Positions 4,882 through 9,219 of a stretch of DNA of 9,219 bases are shown in pieces. Source of the DNA: a bacterium (lineage in GTDB: Bacteria > SM23-31 > JAUVVT01); NCBI GenBank assembly GCA_030616165.1, contig JAUWXV010000150.1, positions 1 to 9,219 on the forward strand, in the 5' to 3' direction. How positions within the stretch are numbered: the stretch's first letter is position 1; each line of letters starts with the position of its first letter. The notes beneath the pieces were generated by a model, which saw only the letters and a program-made list of their open reading frames with translations, did not search any database and had not been told where the DNA came from. A program made the translations under genes and the position numbers.

Positions 4882-6993
4882 CTACCTTGACAGATTATCA
4901 ACGGTAAGCATCACCTTCTGAATGGAAAAAGCATCGAACGCCGAGCATACCATATATAGAGTTTTTCCGTTACTGCTTATCCATTTAGTTGGAAAGTGCT
5001 GAGCCTCACCTGGCCAACCATTTGTGGTTGAACTTGGCTCAATATAATAAACTTGTATCCATGGTCCCCAGGGTTCAGGCGCCTCGTAAATGCTGAACTG
5101 GTTCATCCCACCTGCATTTGCTCGGCTGCGCATAGTCATAAGATAACGTCCAAGCGGTGCATTGTAAACCACGTCCAGCCTGTTACAGCAACCTTTTAAG
5201 GTAAAGACTGCTCCACGCTGAATGATATCCTTTGTCCATTCAGGGTTGCCATTCGCATCCAGACCCTTGAAAAATTCATATCCTCTCCTGTTCCTTATCT
5301 GATTTCTTAATACCCGGGCCAATACCACATCGTCGGTTTCATTATAGGCGCTCGGAGTATCAGGAGAATAAATGTAAACATAATCATCTCTTGAGCCTGC
5401 ATAATTCTTACCGAAATTCAGAAAACAGCAGTATCCAAAATCTTCAAACTTCCAATCAGCCCATCTCCAGCTCTGTCCATAGTCGGTTGACCAGGCAAGC
5501 TGTGATTGTTCCCCGTTATTATTCGCATTTCTCACCCACATATAGAGAACACCGTCCACCATGAGCATCCCGCTTGCCTTCTTTCCCGATTTTCCATCGC
5601 CAGCATGTTCTCCACTGGGAGAGCGTATATTGACACCAGAAATATTCGTAGGTTCTCCAATGACCTTTGCCAGGCCAAGACTCAGTTTCTCTTTAATTTT
5701 TGGTTCAAATCCCCAACCATCTCCAAATGCTGTGTAAAGATTATCGTCGTCTGCCCATGTGATAGGCCAGTTATCACTGCCTTCTGCCTTGACCACTATA
5801 CTTTCTTGTGAAGCAAAGGTAATGTCTTTGATAACTGCTTTTGATGAGGAATAAGATTCATCATTTACGATTGCGTCCATCAATGGATTGAACAGATATT
5901 TTTCTAATCCACCCCAGAATGTATCTCCAAGCTGTGAACCATTTCGCACAACAATCAAGTCTAAACTCGGAACTACCAGGAGAATTTGATTACCGGCACC
6001 GGCACCTGCAAACGCATCTCCGGGAACCGATCTCCAGACTCCATCGAAGTTCGTCCACCAGCAAAGTCCCGAACCAGGCTCTGGATTATCTTCAGTTCTT
6101 TTGGGTAATGGGGTTCCCGCATATCTGGTACATTTTTCAACCCAACTTCCATCAACAATTTGTTTTCCGTCCCAGTTTCCTTTGTTCAGCATAAGCCGAC
6201 CGATACTCGCCGCCGCCCGGGCAGTATAGTTACCGCCGCCCCAGTTGGCATATAGCATAAGACCTTCCGCTTCACCCCCCTTGCCATAACCTATAGACCA
6301 ATCTTCATCGGGGACTCCAATAGGTCTCATAATCCGTTCTCTAAGCAGATTAAGGATGTTTGATTGTGGGGCACCTTTCAAACTAACTGTTACAGCATAA
6401 GCAAGCATCGCCATTCCTGGATTGCTGTAATGATAATCTGTACCCGGAGTAAATATCACCGGGGCTGAATCTCTGGCGATAATGAAAGCTTCGGCTCCTG
6501 ACCTGTTTCTCCAGAAATCCCCTTTCCAGCCCGGAAGGTCATTTTGTGAAACTCCGAGCCTATCCTCCTTGGCATCTTCAATACCTGAAGAGTGTGTAGC
6601 CAGATGACGTATGGTAATCTTTGCTTTTTCTAAGTCTCCCTTCCATTGAGGTATATACTTCCAGGCGGGTTCTTCAATGTCAATACGTCCATCATTCAAT
6701 GCAAGCATAAGAGATAAACCACCTACTAAAGCCTTTGCCAGTGAAGCGGTGTAATGGTGCGTCTTAGGGCTGTACTCGGATGCATACCATTCATAAACGA
6801 TTTGGTCATGTCTGATAACGAGGAATGTCTTGGTACCTCTGACAGCAAGGGTGTCCTTTAATGCATCGAGTTTTGAGGAGGACATTCCGTTACGCTCAGG
6901 CTCTCCTTTCTGCCACTTAAAATCACTGAACACCCCCTGTGCTAAAAAAACTGCGCAAAATAAAAAAAGAATTATTATAACTTTGTAATTCAT
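4882..6993 (-). CDS. Secreted serine hydrolase (beta-lactamase class C fold) fused to DUF4185-like propeller
   Basis: This 703-residue protein starts with a signal peptide (MNYKVIIILFLFCAVFLAQG) and should be exported. Residues about 30-375 form a class C beta-lactamase/penicillin-binding type serine hydrolase. The nucleophile motif SLAK is at 84-87, LATHSSGI at 131-138, YSN at 189-191, and a glycine-rich GAGAGNQ (about 330-336) stands where true beta-lactamases carry KTG. Family members of this type are esterases or peptidases rather than beta-lactamases. Residues about 390-700 look like a DUF4185/sialidase-like beta-propeller, opening with NWPITWADDDNLYTAFGDG and containing ASGMLMVDGVLYMWVRNA and PWGPW. 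Two adjacent cysteine pairs (522-523 and 602-603) sit in this half. An ATG at 7053 would put 20 polar residues before the signal peptide, so 6993 is chosen, though it lacks a clear ribosome binding site. The substrate is unknown. Confidence 0.88.
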   Translation of the reverse strand: MNYKVIIILFLFCAVFLAQGVFSDFKWQKGEPERNGMSSSKLDALKDTLAVRGTKTFLVIRHDQIVYEWYASEYSPKTHHYTASLAKALVGGLSLMLALNDGRIDIEEPAWKYIPQWKGDLEKAKITIRHLATHSSGIEDAKEDRLGVSQNDLPGWKGDFWRNRSGAEAFIIARDSAPVIFTPGTDYHYSNPGMAMLAYAVTVSLKGAPQSNILNLLRERIMRPIGVPDEDWSIGYGKGGEAEGLMLYANWGGGNYTARAAASIGRLMLNKGNWDGKQIVDGSWVEKCTRYAGTPLPKRTEDNPEPGSGLCWWTNFDGVWRSVPGDAFAGAGAGNQILLVVPSLDLIVVRNGSQLGDTFWGGLEKYLFNPLMDAIVNDESYSSSKAVIKDITFASQESIVVKAEGSDNWPITWADDDNLYTAFGDGWGFEPKIKEKLSLGLAKVIGEPTNISGVNIRSPSGEHAGDGKSGKKASGMLMVDGVLYMWVRNANNNGEQSQLAWSTDYGQSWRWADWKFEDFGYCCFLNFGKNYAGSRDDYVYIYSPDTPSAYNETDDVVLARVLRNQIRNRRGYEFFKGLDANGNPEWTKDIIQRGAVFTLKGCCNRLDVVYNAPLGRYLMTMRSRANAGGMNQFSIYEAPEPWGPWIQVYYIEPSSTTNGWPGEAQHFPTKWISSNGKTLYMVCSAFDAFSIQKVMLTVDNLSR

Positions 6994-7132
6994 AATTATA
7001 CAAAAATTGTGATAGGTTAAAAAATCAGTAAAAAAATATCCCCGACTTGTCATATTACATAAAATTTGCCGTTTTTTCGCTTATTGATTGGTATTTAGAA
7101 TAAATTGTTTTCAACCCTCGTTTTAATGTATA

Positions 7133-7191
7133 TTCCTCTTATACATAACCCGTAGGGGCGAACCCATGTGTTCGCCCTATTTATTTTCTAA
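7133..7191 (+). repeat. 59-bp direct repeat containing a GTAGGGGCGAAC hairpin, copy 1
   Basis: The unit starts TTCCTCTTATACATAACCCG and contains the hairpin GGGCGAAC...GTTCGCCC (stem within 7155-7177). It recurs 208 bp later at 7341-7399 with 6 differences in 59. Confidence 0.75.
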
Positions 7192-7231
7192 CATCCACGT
7201 TTCAATCCTTATTTTCTGCTGGCGAAGGTGT

Positions 7232-7261
7232 TCCCACAAAATAGCCTATAATAATGTCTTT
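7232..7261 (+). repeat. 30-bp dispersed direct repeat, copy 2
   Basis: This begins TCCCACAAAATAGCCTATAA and matches 4658-4687 at 28 of 30 positions. It ends 9 nt before the expanded hairpin at 7271. Confidence 0.7.
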
Positions 7262-7270
7262 CAACCAAAT

Positions 7271-7323
7271 GTAGGGGCGAACCTCTGTGCGTGCACTGTG
7301 TGCGTGCACTGTGTGTTCGCCCT
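7271..7323 (+). repeat. GTAGGGGCGAAC hairpin with tandem-expanded loop
   Basis: The ends GTAGGGGCGAAC and GTTCGCCCT match the neighbouring hairpins, but the loop is about 26 nt longer. The extra sequence is a tandem array of the 13-nt unit CTGTGTGCGTGCA (first copy two bases short), which is itself partly self-complementary (GTGC/GCAC). Confidence 0.75.
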
Positions 7324-7340
7324 CTCTGTTTCAATTTATT

Positions 7341-7399
7341 TTCCTCCTACACAAAACCCGTAGGGGCGAACCCCTGTGTTCGCCCTCTTTGTTTTCTAA
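7341..7399 (+). repeat. 59-bp direct repeat containing a GTAGGGGCGAAC hairpin, copy 2
   Basis: This copy of the 7133-7191 unit starts TTCCTCCTACACAAAACCCG. The hairpin and the trailing TTTTCTAA are shared, and similarity ends after 7399. Confidence 0.75.
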
Positions 7400-7482
7400 T
7401 AGCTAACACCTAACCGCTTGAAGATTTCAATATTTTTATCTTGGCTGTGAAAACAACACACCTGCTCATAATCCCTCAGCAA

Positions 7483-8868
7483 CTATAATGTCCAGCCATC
7501 GCGATACTTGATATGAAGGTACTCATTAGCCTTGTTGTTGTTGGTGAACTTCATATTCTTTCCGTCCCACTCAAGCTTCTCATCCTTCACGCGCATGGCA
7601 AGCACGCCCAGAAGCACCATTTCCGTGAGAGGCCCACCGTAGTCGAAATTTGAACTTGCCGGCTTACCGTCCTTGCAGGCACGTACCCAGTCCTGTTCAT
7701 GACTGCCTTTGACTCTGGGGATTGTTTTTGGCGGAAGTTGATACGACTTCATCTTCGCTTCCGGAATAATCCGAACTCCTCCGGCTCCGTGCGAACCGTG
7801 CATGATAGCTCCCTTGTCGCCGACAAGAATAGCCCCATTAGAACCTAATTTTCTGCCTGGCTCGAGTTCCTTTGGAATCGGCGGCTTGAGTCTGCCGTCA
7901 TACCAGGTAAGTTTGACCGGAGGCATATTGCCGCGCGCCGGAAACTCGTAACGAACAATCGAAGCTCGTGGGTATGTTTCAGTACTGATCCTTTCCTCCC
8001 AGTGTGTTGTCGTGGTTTGAACACTGCTCGGCTGACCCAACTTCAGCGCCCAGAAAGCCGGGTCAAGAATATGGCAACCCATGTCACCAAGCGCACCAGT
8101 ACCGAAATCAAACCAGGCACGCCATTTCAAGGGACAGTATTCAGGATGATAAGGTCTATATTTCACTGGCCCAAGCCAGAGATCCCAATCCAGTGTCTCA
8201 GGTACTGGTGGTGTCTCTTTCGGCCTGGCAATAACGGCAAAGGTGGACCATGGTTGACCACCCACAGGTCGGTCGCTCCATGCGTGCACTTCCGTTACCT
8301 TGCCTATGGCACCGTCATTTATCCATTCGCACAGCAGCCGGATATCCTCTGATGAATGGCCCTGGTTACCCATTTGAGTTTGAACCTTGTGCTTGCGCGC
8401 GGCATCGGTTATCATGCGAGCCTCGTACACAGTATGCGTCAGCGGCTTCTGGCAGTAAACATGTTTTCCCATCTTTATGGCAATCATCGTTGCAGCGGCA
8501 TGCGTGTGGTCGGGAGTTGCCACAATTACGGCATCGATGTTCTTGTCCTCCTTATCTAACATCTCTCGGAAATCAATATATCTCTTTGCATTGGGATACT
8601 TCTCGAATGTATCAGCCGCTCGGTCAGCATCCACATCGCACAGCGCGACAATATTTTCACTTGCACATTCATTAATGTTTGATGAACCCATACCACCTGC
8701 ACCTATGCCGGCTATGTTGAGCTTGTCGCTCGGCGGAATGTAGCCGGAACCTCCTAAAACGTGTCGGGGAATAATTGTAAACACAGCAGCCGCAGCCGCA
8801 CCGCCCATAAAATCCCGTCGTGAAATCTTCATACTCTTCTGTTTGTTAGATATTTTCTGGTCTTTCAT
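7483..8868 (-). CDS. Tat-signal Gfo/Idh/MocA family oxidoreductase
   Basis: This 461-residue protein has a twin-arginine leader (KISRRDFMGGAAAAAVF, about 14-30) ending near RHVLGG, so Tat export is likely. The Rossmann motif GIGAGGMG is at 54-61 and the acidic strand end CDVD at 77-80. TPDHTH (118-123) and QKPLTH (140-145, in place of the more common EKP) follow. GTGALGDMGCHILDPAFW (256-273) carries the conserved histidine of the family. The C-terminal extension fits the long planctomycete-type subgroup. The enzyme is expected to oxidise or reduce a sugar-like substrate with a bound nicotinamide cofactor, but the substrate is not identifiable. Start ATG 8868 has GAGAAG 7 nt upstream. An internal ATG at 8832 is less well placed. 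G+C is clearly higher than in the operon genes: positions 8041-8100 contain 34 G+C in 60. It stands alone between repeat fields. Confidence 0.93.
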   Translation of the reverse strand: MKDQKISNKQKSMKISRRDFMGGAAAAAVFTIIPRHVLGGSGYIPPSDKLNIAGIGAGGMGSSNINECASENIVALCDVDADRAADTFEKYPNAKRYIDFREMLDKEDKNIDAVIVATPDHTHAAATMIAIKMGKHVYCQKPLTHTVYEARMITDAARKHKVQTQMGNQGHSSEDIRLLCEWINDGAIGKVTEVHAWSDRPVGGQPWSTFAVIARPKETPPVPETLDWDLWLGPVKYRPYHPEYCPLKWRAWFDFGTGALGDMGCHILDPAFWALKLGQPSSVQTTTTHWEERISTETYPRASIVRYEFPARGNMPPVKLTWYDGRLKPPIPKELEPGRKLGSNGAILVGDKGAIMHGSHGAGGVRIIPEAKMKSYQLPPKTIPRVKGSHEQDWVRACKDGKPASSNFDYGGPLTEMVLLGVLAMRVKDEKLEWDGKNMKFTNNNKANEYLHIKYRDGWTL

Positions 8869-8934
8869 AATATTTCTTCTCGCATATTATGTTTTGTTAT
8901 TATTTATTGTTTAAACTTTTAGATCAGTTTCTGC

Positions 8935-8940
8935 ATTATA
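8935..8940 (-). promoter_or_regulatory. Candidate -10 element for the 8868 gene
   Basis: The minus strand contains a perfect TATAAT, which would give a leader of about 60 nt before the oxidoreductase start. No convincing -35 hexamer lies 16-18 nt further upstream, so this is weak. Confidence 0.25.
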
Positions 8941-9086
8941 ACTGCGAGGTGAGTGTGAAAGGCTTCTTCTCTTTGTTGTACTGGTATAACTAGTGCCTTG
9001 TTAAATAAAATATGTTCTTTTTTGTAATTTCTATAAAAAAATTTTATTAATTTCTACATTTGTGTAATTTTTAAAAATATGTTAAC

Positions 9087-9111
9087 GGACAGAACGCTGT
9101 TCTGTCCCTAC
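9087..9111 (-). repeat. GTAGGG-type hairpin, half of pair 3
   Basis: On the minus strand this reads GTAGGGACAGAAC, loop AGC, GTTCTGTCC, a 9-bp perfect stem. Its CTAC end (9108-9111, plus strand) faces the next hairpin across 28 nt. Confidence 0.75.
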
Positions 9112-9139
9112 ATAATAGTCATTTGTGATTGAATATATT

Positions 9140-9164
9140 GTAGGGACAGGACATTGTCCTGTCC
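9140..9164 (+). repeat. GTAGGG-type hairpin, half of pair 3
   Basis: GTAGGGACAGGAC, loop ATT, GTCCTGTCC gives a 9-bp perfect stem. It is inverted relative to 9087-9111 and differs from it in the stem core at matched positions, so pairing is kept in both. Confidence 0.75.
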
Positions 9165-9219
9165 TTCTGTTCTAAAGTAAAAGTTGATTTTATTTCGTTT
9201 ATTACTTTTCCATTTTAAA

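Larger units (their letters stand above)
6994..7482. other. Gene-free repeat field upstream of the serine hydrolase gene
   Basis: This region of 489 bp has no credible gene. It contains three same-orientation GTAGGGGCGAAC hairpins and the second copy of the 30-bp dispersed repeat. No clear promoter or ribosome binding site for the downstream gene could be recognised. Confidence 0.7.
8869..9219. other. Gene-free right end of the window
   Basis: This region of 351 bp is very AT-rich and has no credible gene. It holds a possible -10 site for the oxidoreductase gene and one head-to-head pair of GTAGGG-type hairpins (9087-9164). Nothing else was recognised. Confidence 0.65.

Noticed and set aside
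5506-5811. 101-residue plus-strand open frame
   Set aside because: It is antisense to the conserved propeller half of the serine hydrolase gene and has no domain of its own.
6994-7000. TATAAT immediately before the serine hydrolase ATG as a -10 box
   Set aside because: Only one base separates TATAAT from the ATG, so transcription would start within the coding region. It is probably chance in AT-rich DNA.
8250-8675. 141-residue plus-strand open frame
   Set aside because: It lies wholly inside the oxidoreductase gene in the opposite strand. That gene has clear family motifs, so this is a shadow frame in G+C-richer DNA.

Overview
This window looks like chromosomal DNA from an AT-rich, probably uncultured bacterium. 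It holds six genes, all on the minus strand, and the intergenic spaces are unusually full of palindromic repeats. Three of the six proteins start with twin-arginine (Tat) type leaders. Two of them are Gfo/Idh/MocA-type oxidoreductases, a class abundant in Planctomycetes, Poribacteria, Latescibacteria, Hydrogenedentes and similar lineages. I cannot fix the phylum from the sequence. There are no rRNA or tRNA genes, CRISPR arrays, transposase genes or phage genes.

Layout in the direction of transcription, right to left: (a) 9219-8869, a gene-free end with one inverted pair of palindromes; (b) 8868-7483, a Tat-signal Gfo/Idh/MocA oxidoreductase with higher G+C than the rest; (c) 7482-6994, a repeat field with three direct copies of a GTAGGGGCGAAC...GTTCGCCC hairpin; (d) 6993-4882, a secreted two-domain protein with a class C beta-lactamase-type serine hydrolase followed by a DUF4185-like beta-propeller; (e) 4881-4369, repeats including one copy of a 65-bp MITE-like element; (f) 4368-3844, a small Yip1-family membrane protein; (g) 3843-3249, a repeat field with five hairpins, bounded by a 17-bp inverted repeat, plus the second MITE-like copy next to the following gene; (h) 3248-125, a likely operon of three genes: Tat-signal oxidoreductase, Tat-signal DUF362 protein, and membrane-anchored DUF6599-like protein; (i) 124-1, two more palindromes.

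The three-gene operon is the most coherent functional unit. All three products appear to be sent to or anchored at the cytoplasmic membrane, which suggests an envelope-located redox or cofactor-dependent pathway. Neither DUF has a known reaction that I can name, so the substrate is unknown. The other three genes each stand alone between repeat fields and are probably transcribed separately.

The most striking non-coding signal is the repeat system. Many hairpins share a GTAGGG outer end but have different cores, and each core still pairs with itself. Three times, two such hairpins lie head to head with their GTAG ends facing across a 19-36 nt spacer, the layout of REPIN-type repeats. No mobilising gene is visible here.
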